From assembly GCF_901933205.1 (NCBI RefSeq), contig NC_044572.1, positions 112,976,965 through 113,040,964 on the forward strand: DNA of 64,000 nt, written 5' to 3'. The notes beneath the pieces were generated by a model, which did no database searches, had not been told where the DNA came from, and was given only the letters and a program-made list of their open reading frames with translations. A program made the translations under genes and the position numbers. Origin of the DNA: Camarhynchus parvulus. Its lineage: Eukaryota > Chordata > Aves > Passeriformes > Thraupidae. Each line of letters begins with the position of its first letter. The stretch's first letter is position 1. This document shows, piece by piece, positions 1 to 14,160 of the stretch.

Positions 1-55
1 CCATCACTCCAAACATCCCCCCATCCTGCTTCTTCTCTGTCTTTCTATACTAGAC

Positions 56-300
56 ATGATGCCACATGGTCTGGAATATCCCTTTGGTCAGCTGGGGTCA
101 CCTGTCCTGGCTGTGTCTCCTCCCCCCTTCCCATGCACCCCCAGCCCCCTCACCAGCATGGCAGCACAAAAAGCAGGAAAGCCCTTGGCTCTGTGCAAGC
201 CAAGCCCTCCCTGTATTCTCATCACTGTGTCCAGCACAAATCCAAACCACAGCCACTGGGAAGAAAGTAAACCCTACCCCAGCCAAAAGCAGCACAGCCT
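56..300. mobile_element. Decayed avian endogenous-retrovirus LTR-type fragment
   Basis: Phrases such as CTGGAATATCCCTTTGGTCAG, CTGTCCTGGCTGTGTC, CAGCACAAATCCAAA and CCCAGCCAAAAGCAGCACA match, in order, a common avian ERVL-like LTR repeat that I recognise from bird genomes. Several deletions and substitutions mark it as old. It lies in an XKR4 intron near the window edge. Exact family and orientation were not determined. Confidence 0.55.
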
Positions 301-3300
301 GCCAGAAGGAATAGGTGGAGCACGGGGGGACATGCACACACTGGGACATGGTGCTGCAGAGCTGTGCAGGTGATGCGCACAGAACCACCCACCTCACCAG
401 CTGGTCTGGAAAAAAAACACTGGGGGTGACTTAGCTTCACTGGTAAGCTAAGTCCTTAATTCCTAATTTCCTTAATTTTTGGTGATTTTTTTAAATTAAC
501 ATCTTCAATGATCAGATGCTATTGCTACTACATTTTTATGTATCAATCAAGTTGAACAATCTGGTTTTGCAGAGTAATATGGACAGGCTGTTTACCTCTC
601 TGAAGTGTACTTTTGTGATCATCACAACACATTTCTGTGAAAAAGAACATTATATATTCTCAAACATATTAAGCATCATCAAGAACAGTGCCAGGGTTCT
701 TTACAATGACCCTGAACAAGGCTTCTAATGTAGGAAGTGGACAATTCTACCTGGTATGAATAAGGATATATAAACAATGGCCTACCACTTTCCTTTAATT
801 CACTGGACATTTAAAAAGTGGTGTATTTTTATCTTGAACTACATGTGACTGTTATAAGTTTTGCTTTATCTACTGGGTCAGGGTTTTTTGTTCATTTCAA
901 TCTTTTATCTTTGTCTCCATGGATATACCTTCTGAAATATCACAGCAGTGCATGCATTTGCAGATTATTGATGGGCTTAAGACAAAAAGAGTGATGCTTT
1001 CTGTAAAATATTCTTGACCACAGAATTACGTGTTCTTTTTAGCATGAGAATATAGAACCCTGTAGAAAGGGACCTTTTCTACATGTCTCTATAGGACAAG
1101 ACATGGGAAAAAGGATTGATCTTGCAACTTCTCCTGGAGGCCATTATGCTGGCTGGGACAGTTGGAGCTTCATAGGATTTCGGTCCAGCTATCTGTATAT
1201 CCCCAGCCATTAAACCTTACCTAGATATCTTTTACCAAGGACAAAGACTTGAGTCAGATTGCATTTGGTTTCTAAAAATAGCTAACCTGGCTGCATGGAG
1301 AGAATGAGATGAACTAGTGGTTCATCACTGCCAAATGTTAAAAACATGCTTAAGCCACGTTTCTTAAAGAAGTCTCTCAGTTTTAATTTATAAAATGAGA
1401 ATAGAAATATTATAATACTTTTCAAGGATGTTTGAAGCTCAGTCATAAATACTGAGGGAACTTTAACTGAGAGAGTCGTTTGATAGTGTAGGCTCTATTA
1501 GCTGGAAAAGGAGTGCATACCAAACTGAATTTACTGACACTCAGCTCATATTTGCTTAGGAGATTTTCTCAGAACAGATGAGTGTGAGACATGTTTATTT
1601 TAAGTCTGCACAAAATTAGACCTTGAAAATCTTTTTGAGAATTTCTGCGTGCTTGTCTAGAGTGACTAGGTGCCTTGCCTTTTTAAACTAATACTGTATT
1701 TAAAACATATTTATAATAAATGTACTTGCATGCTATCTAATATAAATAATTGACTACTTAGAATAAATATTTATGATCTCAGGCATAAAACTCACTGAGG
1801 ACTAAGTCACTTGTAAGCCTGTTCCTGGTCTTCACATCCATATCGTTGACCTTCCGACAGTACTCTGCAGATTTTCCATCTTACCAGTTTAAGCTGTAAA
1901 TTTTCATCCAAATAAGCAACTGTCTGTTTTTCTGACATACCCACAGCTCTTCTTCTTGTGCTGTGTTCAGCCATTTGGCATCCACAGGATGTCAGAGCAT
2001 ATCACAAGTGAGGAGGCTTAACCTTTCAAAACTGTTTACCTCCATATGTGACCAGTTTTTGCAGCACTGCAGCATTGTGGCACAACCTCTAAGTATAGCC
2101 TTCAGATGTGGTTCTAGGAACACTGGCTTATAAATAAGTACAGTTGACAGTCTGCTGATCACAAGCCTATATTTACCACAGAGAAGTTGACATGATGTCA
2201 TGAAGGATTTGACAATTAACCTTGAAAATTCCCCAAGTATGTTCAACATCTATTGTAATTTTTCTAAATAAAACAAAAAAATTAAAAATAAGAAACTTAC
2301 AGCACAGGGTTCATTTGCATTACAGAAGATAATCACAAACTCTAAGGGGTAAAAAATAATTTCACTTTCTTCAGAATCATGGATAGGATTTTTAAACATA
2401 TTTTGGGCTTGCTATTTGATATTTCAGCTGTGTAAACATTAGTGAAGCAGTTTGTTATACTGCTGCTTCTTCTGAGCATTTATATTAAGTTAATTCAGAA
2501 GAAAAGTTGGCCATGTCTACTTTCCCTCCTGGAAGGTCATTCTAATGGTGCTTTAGGCTTATCTTGGATTTTTCATTGAGTTCTATTCTTTAAGTAGGAG
2601 CTTCAGCACAGAAGAAAAGCAAGCTCGTGGGTGCATGACTGACAGAAGTAAGAAAAAAGATACATGGGTACCTTAGCTGGATAGAATCCTGGAAACAGCA
2701 TAGGAAGCTTTTAACAGTTAGCAGAAGAACACTACCACTGAAAACATAGTTCAAGTCTTGGGAAAACTAATTTTCCCAGACAGGCAGTGAAGAAGTTCTC
2801 GGCAAGGGACTGGGTCAATATTCCCTCAGGTTATATTTCTGAAACTGTAACTGAATTGGAGCTGGCACTAAGGAATCAACGTAAGGGTTTATTTTGAGCT
2901 ATAGTAGGAGTCTTATAGCCAGCTTAACATCAGTGATATTTTTAGATGTGGAGATCTTGTCCCATGGGATTTCATCTGAAGTGCTTTAATGTCTAATTCC
3001 CACTGACATCAGGGGCATTAAGCATTTAATTATTGCTGAAGCTTAAGTTACTTTTGCAACTGGAAACCAAACTTTTCACAAATTTCTTATGATGGATTTA
3101 ACATGACTCAAATCCTATTGAGTTATGCATTTCCTTTGCACCTTGCTGTACCAGGGATCAACAAACAAAAAGTTTTACCCCCAAGGTGAAATGCTGGCAA
3201 GTACAGCCAGAACAAGAGAAAATTGTATTAAAAACCATCTCTTTATGCTCCTCAGCAGTACTCTTTTCCTTCTGTATGACTATGTGCTTCTACTGAAAAG

Positions 3301-6300
3301 CAGTTCTGGTGAGCCTTCTTTTTCCTCACAGAAGGACTCACAGGTGTTTTCTGTTGCTTACAATGCATTAAACCTTTGCTCAGCTTTCCTCCCTCCCTTA
3401 CTCTCCTCTCTCACAAACATTTAGCTCAGGTGGTTCTCTAAGGCTTTGATACTTTGCAGCTGAGGAAAGAGCCATGCACTGCTTGGCAGGCTGACCTATT
3501 TCACAAACACAGGCAATTACTCCCACCATGGAGCAGCCCTTAATTCACAGCCAGGGACTGCAGAAGAGCTTTCTGGTGTGCAGCAATCCCCTGATGCCCT
3601 GGAAGGCAAGCAGCTGTTCCCTCCTGTGCAAAGACTGTGGCCTTGGGAAAGGAGACGTGGCTACACTCCTCCAAAGCTTGTCAGCTGAATCAATACTCCT
3701 TTAAAACTGTCAGCACCAAAGGCAAATGACAGCCACCTTCAAGCTCCTTTAATTTATGCCAGGATAATGTGTTGGCAAACTCCCTCAGTCCATCCTCCTA
3801 CACTGAAGGCCAAGGACCTACATTTCCTATGGCAAATTTCTGTGATTATGTAAGTGTCTGTCTTCAGAAGTGCAAAGGGTTTCATTAATTTCATCCTGGG
3901 AAAGCAAAAATGAGCAAGCTAATTATATTAGCAACTTATTTAATTAATTGAAAATTTAGCCAAAGTATGTGGTGCTTGCTTTTCAAGATGTAAAGGCATC
4001 CTGTGCTGTGGATGCCTGCTGCATCGAGCCCACCTGGATTGGCATGCCATTTTTCCTCATCTCTGTTATCATGCGTGCCCTATAAAGTCATTTATTATAC
4101 AAATTGGCTACTTCAATTCCTTTTCCTGGATGGTGTTTGCATTTTTAAAATACAGTGTGGAGTGTTTGCTCATTAGTCAGTATTCTTTAGCTGTCACTCA
4201 AAATAGCTGCATGACTTGATTCCCTTCTGGTTAAAAAAAAATTAACAGAGAAGCTGCCAGTCAAGTTTACCAAACAGTCCAACAACAGAGAAACTGTAAG
4301 CCCAGAATATTCTCCAGTTTCTGTAATTATTCACTGAGCAGAGTAATAGAATAATTGGCATTCATTACGTGAGTTTAAGTGTTCACATTATTGGCTTCTA
4401 TTTTGAGGACATTATTACCATGGAGTAATAATTCAGTTCAGCTTGGTGATACCTAGAATACAATAGCTTTTGTAGAGTTAGGCAAATTTGTTAATATTCT
4501 ACTTGCAAATATGTCAGTGAAATTGCTGCTTGATTCCTAAAGATGCAAAAGAAGTTTTTAAAGACAGGTGGCAAATCTTGATTATTTCAGAAAATAACTG
4601 ATTTAGGTAAATATCCTTATTTAGGCAATGCTGCTAGTAAATTGCTATTTCAAAATCAGAGTATATACCCTGTAGAGCTCAGAAGTTCCAGATGTGGATA
4701 TGGAATATGCCATTGGCCAAAAATGATAAATCCAAGTTGCAGTGTTTGATTGAATAATTGTACTGAGTATACCAGGTAAGATATTTTTAAAAGGCCCATA
4801 AGGGTTTAGTGAACTAAATGACCCATAGAATTTATGCTCATAAATTTATGTTCATAGACTTTATGTTCAGTCCTCAAGTCTCTCAGATGAGGAAAACTGT
4901 TGGAATTTTATGCCTCTGAAAAACTAATCTAAGAAGAATTAATTCACCTAACAGTCATTGCCAGTGAATTAGCACGAAACCCGTTGGAAATTTGTGTGCA
5001 CAAATATGAAGTCTTGAACAAATGTATCACTACTGTGATAATCTTCTGAATGACATCTTATGTTGGAAAAACTCCAGGAAAATGTCTCTCAAACTCAACC
5101 CAAAGGCATGCTAGTTGCAGCAGGCATTCTCAGCGTGCTTGAAACACCATGGTTAAACACTCTCTTGGGTGAGCACAGCCACAAAGCATCACCTCCAGTT
5201 GTAAGAAGAAAAACGAAGCCCTTCTTGATCTAAAATGTAAAAAGGTGCTAAGTTGGTAAGACAGCTTGATTTATATAGCTTTTGAGAAACAGCAGTTGTG
5301 ATAATTCTGAATTGTAGTTGCTAGCCAAGTGCTTGAAAGAATGAAATAAATACCTGTCACTGCCCACAACTGTGAAACACATAATTCAAAAACATTCTCT
5401 CCTTCATGCTTTCACTTATTTTCAAAGCCCAGTTGCTTTTGATAGATTAAGTGGGACTCAACTGGCTCCCAAAATATACAAGCTGTATATATTCTTGGTG
5501 AACTGACTGCTCAGGAAAGAAGTTTCTGAAGATCCAGCTTAATGCTGATGAGTCAATGTCTGCAGTGCAGACACAGATTGTAGTGCTGGCTCATGGGTAG
5601 GGGTGCTCGAGTCCACTGATAAGCACAGCACTGATGCAGGCAGATAATTTGGTGTCTGAAAGTTTAACCAAGGAGCCTGCTGCCCCATGGTGCTGAGGTG
5701 CCATCAAAGCCATGCTCTTTGTGCCTTGGATAATAGGCTCTGCTTTAAAACTCCTGGGTTCCTACTCTTCAAAAGGCTTTGTACGTTGATGTTTCAGGCA
5801 AATCATTCAGCTCCTTTTTCTCTGGCTCATGCATCAGGAAAATGGATGTCATACTGACATTCTTCATCAGCTATTTTAAGAATAATGCAATGACTGCAGA
5901 GAATACTAAAATATTTTGAGAAAAGGTGTTAGATCTGCAGAGAATTGTTAAATGTCCCATTCACAGGAGCACACACATTCTGGCAGCCAACGTTGCTCCT
6001 CTTGAAGAGCTTAGAGGAATACAATGGAGCTATAAGGGGAAATTTTGTCACCTTTTCAGCGTGGATAAAGGAGAGGGAATCTTATACTGGAGACAGAAAT
6101 TATGTGTCTTATTAACTGAATATTGTCAGACAAAATTTTTTGTACAAACATCACTTGCACTTCCCAGAAGCCTCTGAGATACTCAGTTTATGAACTCTTT
6201 GCACTGAGAATAGGCTGTGTTGAGATCATGCCTATGACTTTATCTATTTTAATGTTAAATTATGAATTTATGGATCTAGGTACTGTGTGAATAGCATAAA

Positions 6301-8479
6301 TTATTTTAATGCAGACAGAAACACAGGGTGATGGCAAATAATTACAAATATATTCCTGCAGTCTATGGAACTTTACCTGATTACTTGACTATTGTATTCA
6401 GAGTTTCCTCACCTCATTATGAGACAGAGAGGTAATAAAAATGTATAAAGGCACAGGGCAGGGGTTATTCTGGTGACATAACTTAGGAAACAAGAGTGCT
6501 AGTCAGAACAGAAGAAAGTGAATTGAAATGCCCTACATAATGAAGGCTGCTTTGGAAAAACTAAGAAGCAGTGAATTTCCTTGCTGGCTTGATAGTTACT
6601 CACACAAGCAGACCTTTGTCCTCAATATGAAGTCTTGTATTAAAATATGCAGCAGGTAGCACTGGTAAAACTTGCTTTAAAATTCAGAAGAATATTCGTT
6701 TCCTATGAAATTCATTGATGTAGCAGGATCTTTTGTAAAAAAAAAAAATAATAATAAATAACCACAGTTACCAGGACTTAAAAAAACCTGTCTGCTTAAG
6801 GAAAGCAGATGAGCTGGCTTGGGGGGAAAGCCTGAAGAACAGCAAACAGGTGCTACCTGTGTGTGACTACACACAGGCTGGAAACCAGAGCAGAAACCAG
6901 CTTTGCTGGGACAGGATGCTGCTGCCAAGAGGAGTGAGCACGAGAGGGCAGTTGTCTGGTTTTATGGTGGACCACAACAGCTTTCTGAACCAGACAGCTC
7001 TGATCTTAATGCTCCAGTCATCAAGAGGTTTTATCAAAATGCAGATACCTGGGCACCAGTCGCAGTGCTGGGATGGGTACAGGGATGTGGAGATACCAGA
7101 TGAGATGAACATAGGAAGGGAGGAAGAGAGATAAGAATCTGTAGCACCTCTACAGAAAACAAATATATGTGCTGGGAAACCTGTGGGAAAGCAAGAAATA
7201 CAAGGAACATTGGGAAAAAAGACGTTTGAAAACCTTGCAGGGGAGGTGACAAAGAGAAAAGGAAGGTGTCTCAGGCAGCATTTGGGAGGGAGTGATGGTG
7301 AGTCCTCTTGGGGTCAGAAAAAGTAGAAGGAAAATATGTAGAACTGAAATGGACAAGATGTTTAATCTATGGTTAATTACTTTGTGAGAGGAGGTCTTGA
7401 GTATCTCAGAGATATATTAAATCACACTCCCCTTGATAGACATTGCTTTTCAAGAACAAAATAAGGAAAATATCCAAACAGCTTTGTATTCATATACTGT
7501 TCTAAGCATAATCAAAACAAAATTGCTGTCTCCTGTTTCCCAGATCAGGTTAAGATTTGGAAAAAAAAATTAATAATTTAAGTATGCTAGGTTATTGCAA
7601 AAGTATTGCATTTATTCCTTGGCTAGTATCAATGCCCATAATATGCTGTTTCAAACCAGTCAGAAACAGCAGTAGAAAAATCTGAAACTCATTACAGTAT
7701 AACCAGGCCAGGAGTGCTAAGAGTTCAAATTAAATGCTAGGAGCTCAAAATAGAATTCATCTTGGTATCCTAACATTAAGACTTGTAGAGACATAGAGCG
7801 AATCTACATACAAACTGAATGGATTTCTCATTAATGTGAAATATTTTTTCCCACCAGTGCTGGGGTGTTTGGGGAAAGGTATTTTGTGTGTGCTCTAGTA
7901 AGAGCCACAACTATTTTAAAAAAATGCCTAACCTATTTACTTCATCTCTCTGTGGAAGATTATTTACTCAACTAGATCGTGGCACTTTTTTTTCTCTAAC
8001 TGGGAATCTGAACTCTTTGAAGTGTATTTTCATATTACCTTTCAAATCTCAAAATGGGATATTAGTTTGTCATGGTGTTGGTTTCGATTCTTTGCTTAGC
8101 AGTGTGTTTATGGCATAGCTCAGAGGGCTTTCTATGAGCTTTGTTTTCTAAAGAATAGTTATGTTTCTAATTGACTGAGAGGAATGAGTTATCTAAGTGC
8201 AGTAGCAGAGATAAGCTATTTTTCTGCAGGCTGAATGAAGAGTCATTCACAGTTGCACATCCAAACAACTACAAAAGCTGAAGGGAAATAGCATACCTTC
8301 ACCCAGTCAAGGGCATGCACACTATCCTGTTTCCTTTCCAAATCGAAATTAATAAGATGCACCAGAGTAACCCTATTGTATCAGTCTAGTATTTTCACCA
8401 ATACGTGTAGAACTACTGCTCCTGGGCTTTTATCAGTTGTTACTGGATTTTTATATTAAATTGTTTACTTATTTAATAA

Positions 8480-8860
8480 AGGCAGGGCAACGCCGACGAT
8501 GGTGAGAAAGTGATGCATCTGACTCCATTGATATCAGAAGGTTAATTTATTGCTTTATTATACTGTAGTATTCTATACTATATTACACTACATCTAAACT
8601 GAATTTGCACAAGCACCCAACTCAACTCAGCTGCCCAGAATCTCGTGACTGTCTGCTGACCGACAGTCTGCACACGTGCTTGGCCCTGATAGGCCAAGGA
8701 AACAAAACACCATCACTCTGGGTAAACAATCTCCACGTTGCATTCTACTTCGGCACAACACAGGAGCAGCGAATGAGATAAGAATTGTTTTGATCATTCT
8801 TTTCTCTGCTTCTCTCACTGCTTCTCTCAGGTTCAGAGAATGTGAATCCCACATACTTAG
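8480..8860. mobile_element. Solo-LTR-like element, passerine endogenous-retrovirus type
   Basis: Beginning with GGGCAACGCCGACGATGGTGA, this 380-base block runs through TTAATTTATTGCTTTATTATAC, AATCTCGTGACTGTCTGCTGACC and CACCATCACTCTGGGTAAACA to GGTTCAGAGAATGTGAATCCC. It has more CpG than its surroundings and strongly resembles an LTR family that I associate with songbird genomes. No retroviral coding sequence flanks it, so it would be a solo LTR. Family, orientation and target-site duplication were not verified. Confidence 0.55.
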
Positions 8861-9589
8861 GTAACTGTTATAGATCGAATGCTTTATTATTGTTATTCTC
8901 TTTGTTAAAATGTCACAGCGATGTGAGTTGATAACTTCTTGATCATCAATGTCATAAAAATGCCTTGCTAATCTGCTGTCACACTGTATTAAAAAAAACA
9001 ATAAATCAAATAAATATTAGGCATGCAGCTGACTGTCACTTCCCCCTTTGTGTCGGCAGAGAATCTGATTTGCAGTCACACTGCTGTAAAACTAATATTC
9101 ACTTATACTGCACTTTGAGGTAGATGTTCAGTAATCTTTAAAACATGATCTAAGTGTTTGAATTCCATTTGCAGGGCCCTCTTTGTGTTCTGTGTCCAGC
9201 ACAAACTATTTCATGTTCCAGCCTGGAGGACCCTGCCGTGTATGTCTGGAGACACTGAAACATTACATTTTAACAACATATTGAAGTAGATGAGTTCAAG
9301 AAAAGGAGAGTGCCTATTAACATACATTCTTCAAGCAGCAAAAATAATGAAGCCTCATTTCCTGCCTTAACCACTGCCCTGAGAATATATCCATTTTTTT
9401 CTCAGATCCCCTGGGTTGTCACACTGTGCTGTTCACTCCCTGCTTTATTCTGAGTTCTCTCTCATGACTTTGGGTTTGGATGGCTAAGAGGCAATATCTG
9501 CTGGGATTAGCTCAAAGTTACATCTTTGTGAATTTGCCAGCTGCCAGGGACATATTTATTCACTTACTAATTGGTCCCTAGCTGTTGCA

Positions 9590-9651
9590 ATAAAAATGCC
9601 TGAAGGCATAAAAATGCCTGAAATTCAGGCATAAAAATGAAATGCCTGAAG
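9590..9651 (+). repeat. Three-copy imperfect tandem repeat with a 15-bp palindrome
   Basis: Units beginning ATAAAAATGCCTGAA or a variant start at 9,590, 9,608 and 9,631. The middle unit carries GCCTGAAATTCAGGC (9,616-9,630), a 7-bp inverted repeat around one A. Confidence 0.75.
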
Positions 9652-12600
9652 TCCGCTATACTTTAAGTAGGAACATTTCTTTGGGCCCTTCTCTAGCTGC
9701 TGTCTTCCCTAAACCTCACAGAACTCAGCATCTTTGAGACATCTGTCTCTGTGTCAAATTTTGTTGAAATCACTTGGTCATTCTTAACAATTGCCATACA
9801 GCACACTGATGTGCAGATGTATAAAGAAACAAATCCAAAATTTTTAAAAGGAAGTGTGCTCAGAAATAAACATTAATATAGATTATCCTGACTTTAATTC
9901 AGCAGAAAATAATAGAAATGTCAACTGTGTACTCAGGTAACAAAGAATTAGAGGTGAGACAGTAGAATTCTGCAAACCTTTTTGTTTATTGGATATCAAG
10001 TCTTGTTACCCAGACTTGTAATCATTCACTGACAAGCTCAGAAGTCAGAATGATCACAGCAACTATAATGAATAATGTATAATTTCTTTTTTTTAAGTTC
10101 ATATGACTTAAAATCACATGAGATCTTGAGGCAGGAAGGAGTAGAGCTCATTTAAAGTGTACTAAAATCTGTCATCTAGATGGATATGGAAATTAGGATA
10201 GAATAAGTGAGGGAGTGTTCAGGAGCACCTACTAAATGCCTGTCCTTGCTCTCCTCTTGTTTGATAGACTTATGGATGATGACATGTATCATTTGCCAGC
10301 TGGGTTTCCAGTGACTGGCATTTCCAGGCTTTGCACAGAGATGTGAGGGTAGCTGATGGTGCTTAGGACAGCTGCCATCACAGGCCTATCTGACTGACTG
10401 GCCAAAACTTATCACCACCAACTAAATAGGGTTTAATACAGGAAAGTGTGTTTTACAATCAGAAACACACCCATAAGATGGGTGTGACAGGCCCATTGTC
10501 TGTCTTGGAAAACAGTAATTCAGAAGATTGCAGAGCAGGAGAGAGAAGAGCTTTTTGTGACATCTCAGTGTCAAGGTGACACTTTGAACCTTATATTGAT
10601 CCATGCATGAAGAGGAAAAAAATATACAGTAGAGACATTAAAAAGATCAAACCACTTTGAACACCACCAACAAGACCACTGTGCCCTGTTCTGTGACTCA
10701 CACCTCCTGGAGGAAGGAGCTACTCAAGGAAATTCAAAGGACAGGAAAAAAATGGTCTCAGAGGCCATCAGTCAACCATTGGGATATAAGTCTTTTAGGA
10801 ACTCATAAGCCTAGAATATTGGGGAAAGGCTGAAGAAGTAATTCAGTCACTCTCTCTGGGTACTTATACACTTGAAAAAAAAAAAAGTTTAATGACAGGA
10901 GCCAGGGGAACTTTTTCAATCTTCCAGACAAGTAGCAGAAATGGAAATTAGATTCATTTAAACTTGCAACAAGGAGCAAATTTTTGGCACAAGCCACAGA
11001 TAAATATTGGAAAAGCTTTTCAGAGGAAATTTTGAGTCATTATTTTGCTTGGTATATTCAAATTGCACCAGTTTTTCTGACTGCATGTAATATATAACTC
11101 TAAATATGCCATACATACAGAATGTGTGTAATACTTACCTGCATATATCATGTGCATATATTCCAACTATATCACTCATAGGTAGATATGAGTGGTAGAT
11201 ATATAGCTGTAGATCTTCCTTACTGAAAATGAATAATTTTGCAACTAATAATGAAGACAAAGGTGTAAATAAGAGACCTAAAATAATCCAAGCATGGCAT
11301 GAGCTGGAAGCAGAATTAATCTTCAAAATACACTGAATATTCTTCAAAACAGCTTGTTAGGCTTTGCTTCAATTTACATTATCTCCACAATAGGTGAAAA
11401 TATGGATTTTCTTTTGAGGTGGAGGAGGAGAGGTTAGTGATTGCTTTTTCACTAACAGAAAAATGTCTATTTAATGAATTACTGTGAAAATACACTTGAA
11501 CTTTTATCGAAGCGAAAGAAACATAGCAAAGAGTTTGATCTAAAGGAAACTTCATGTACTAACATGAAGTAAGAGCTCCAGTTTTTCCTTTGCTAAGTGG
11601 AATTGAACAAATACTAAATTGATTTCTTTTTCAGAGTGACACTAATAGTGTTTTGTCCCTAAGCATCATATCAGGCATTATCCTCAACATCTCTTGTGAG
11701 CTTAGAGAAGTTTAAAAGACAAACACAAAAAAATGCTACGTATACAAAATGTTTCTTAGACAAATTGTGTCAAATAAGGTACTAACTTCAGACCGATTTT
11801 AATGTTCAAGTGGGAGAAATATCAGTTCCTTAATGAGGGCTAAAATTTATCTCCTTTCAGAAAGCCAATATGAGCCTATGAACCATTGAAAGCCAATCCT
11901 AAAATCATGACTTAAGGAGATTTAAGGGCCCCATGATATCTTTGCATGGAGTCAATATTTTTTTTGCCAGTGACCTGGTCCCAGGTTATTGATTTGTAAT
12001 AAAACTTGGTATAAGATATTTGGGATATTTTTCATGCCAAAATGCATCTTGGCTTCTTGTCTTGTCTGTGTTGGATGCTGGCCACAGCTAGTGAAATATC
12101 TTAAAAAAAAATCTCTGGTGTATTTGAAATATTGATTTAGCCCTTCCTTTTCCAAATCCTCAGCAGACATTTCTAGAGCCAGTGTGATAGTGCTATTTGA
12201 AGTTTAGGATACTCACTATGGCTTGGAAAAAATACTCAGAAGAGATAGTTTGAATTTGCCAGATTCTATTTCTGATATGTTCCACCATATTGCAGCCAGT
12301 ATGATCATTTCAAGCTGTTTTGCTTGTGGGATGCTTGCAGAAAACATATCAGAAATCTTGGTTAATAGTAAAAATATATATCTTTCATCAGCTCATTTCA
12401 GGCTTAGAAAAATTGTCTTCAGCTGTTTACTACTGAGGACTTTGAGTAGAAAACTGATGCCCTGGAAAATTTTAATTTTTAAAACTCTGAAGGTCCATGA
12501 AATATTATGCTTAATTCATTTGAATCCTACACAACTTCAGTCAAATCAATGGCTGAAAACCAAAGGTAGATAAATTCAGACTGAAAAAGTGCATATTTAA

Positions 12601-13271
12601 TGGCAAGGCAAGTGTCCCTTGGAAGGATGTTTTGTCCCTTGTTTAAAACTTTTGAATTCTTATTCACTTCTTTGAGCACAATTATGGAATTCACTTGGAG
12701 TTCATGATGCAATGCTGTGTGGTTTGTGTTTTACATTGATTGTTACTGTGCTGTCTCACTTTCAGTAGATCTCTACATCTATGAAGCACTTTACTGAAGT
12801 ATCAATTTTTTTACATGTTTCGCTAAAAAAATTAAGATGGTGAATTTGTTGTGACTATATTAAACTAAAACACAAAAAATTTTATAGGTGCTTCCTTTTC
12901 CAGAATTTGTACTTTTCTCTACAGGCATTGAAAAATTGTATTTGTAGTAACCTTCCAATTCTCCCAGGTATTCAGTGCATTCTTCTCCCACATCCTCTCA
13001 TTAAATCTCAGAAAATAATGTGACAGCTTTGATATTCTCAGACATCCATTTTTGAGGCAGCCAGTACATTGTAGGTCACTGGCAGGTGGTGAGACACCCT
13101 TCAGAGGAAGGAGGGTTTACAGTATTTTGAGGAATGTTTCATGTATCCCTGTGCAAGGAAAAAGTAATTTTCTTGAGTGGTCCTGGAGGGAACAGACACA
13201 ACCTGGCCCCTTAAGCCATGACCATATGTACAGTTTGTGCATGCAAAAATATATTGAAATGAGGTGATTCA

Positions 13272-14160
13272 TGTGATGGGTTGACCTTGGACTGCAGACA
13301 GACACCCACCCAGCTGCTCATTTATTCTGCTTCCCCAACAGGACAGAGTGAGAAAGAGGATAAAAAAGGTAGGAGATATTTTGCCAGTTACCACCATAGG
13401 CAAAACAGACTCAACTTTAAATATAATAATTTATACAATTTATTGCCAGTGAAAACACGTGGATAGTGAAAAACATGGACTAATTAAATCAGGATTTCTC
13501 CCCTGTATTCCCTTTTTACCAGAATAAACTTCATTCTTTCATCCCTGACCCTTCTCCCTTCCCCTTCCACGTGGAACAGGAGGATGGGGAATGGGGAGTT
13601 GCAGTCAGTCTGTACCATTTTCTCACTCCTTTTGCTTTCTCCTCACACTTTTCATTTGCTTCAGCATGATATCTCTCCTACATGGTATAGTTCCTTCAAG
13701 AAAAAACTGCTCCACTGTGGGCTTTCCAAAGACCTTACTTTCCTTCAAGAATTATCCAAGGGCTGCAGGCTGTAAACAATCTCCATCATGGTCCTTCACA
13801 GGCAGTGGGAAATTACCTGCTCCACCATGATTCTGTCACACAGTTGCCTGGAGAGCCTCATCCCCTTCCTTCTTCTCTGCTGCTCTCTCATCCTTATTTC
13901 CCCCCCACCTCTGCCTATTAGACATTTTTAAACGTCCATTCTTAAATATGTTTTCCAGAGGCACAAACATATTGGCTGGCGGGCTCAGCTGCATTCTGCA
14001 TATCACTTTGTAGCTGTCTGGAAATTGGCTGGAAACAACTGTGTCCCACATGGGACAGGCTCTGACCTCTCCTCATGGAGGCCACCCCATGTGTCTCTCT
14101 GCCAACACTTGGGCACCTGACACCCAATCAGAAAAGAGTTAGGAAACAATTAGAAAACAG
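13272..14160. mobile_element. Degenerate avian LTR (solo), about 0.9 kb
   Basis: The block starts TGTGATGGGTTGACCTTGG and includes ACCATAGGCAAAACAGACTC, GGGGAATGGGGAGTTGCAGTC, CTGCTCCACTGTGGGC, TTTTCCAGAGGCACAAACAT and GAGGCCACCCCATG, ending near AAAACAGTTCCATGG. The order matches a long LTR family widespread in birds, including the degenerate clusters of GCTCCACTGTGGG-like repeats in the middle. Many substitutions and gaps indicate age. No gag or pol remnants were seen beside it. Orientation was not resolved. Confidence 0.6.
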
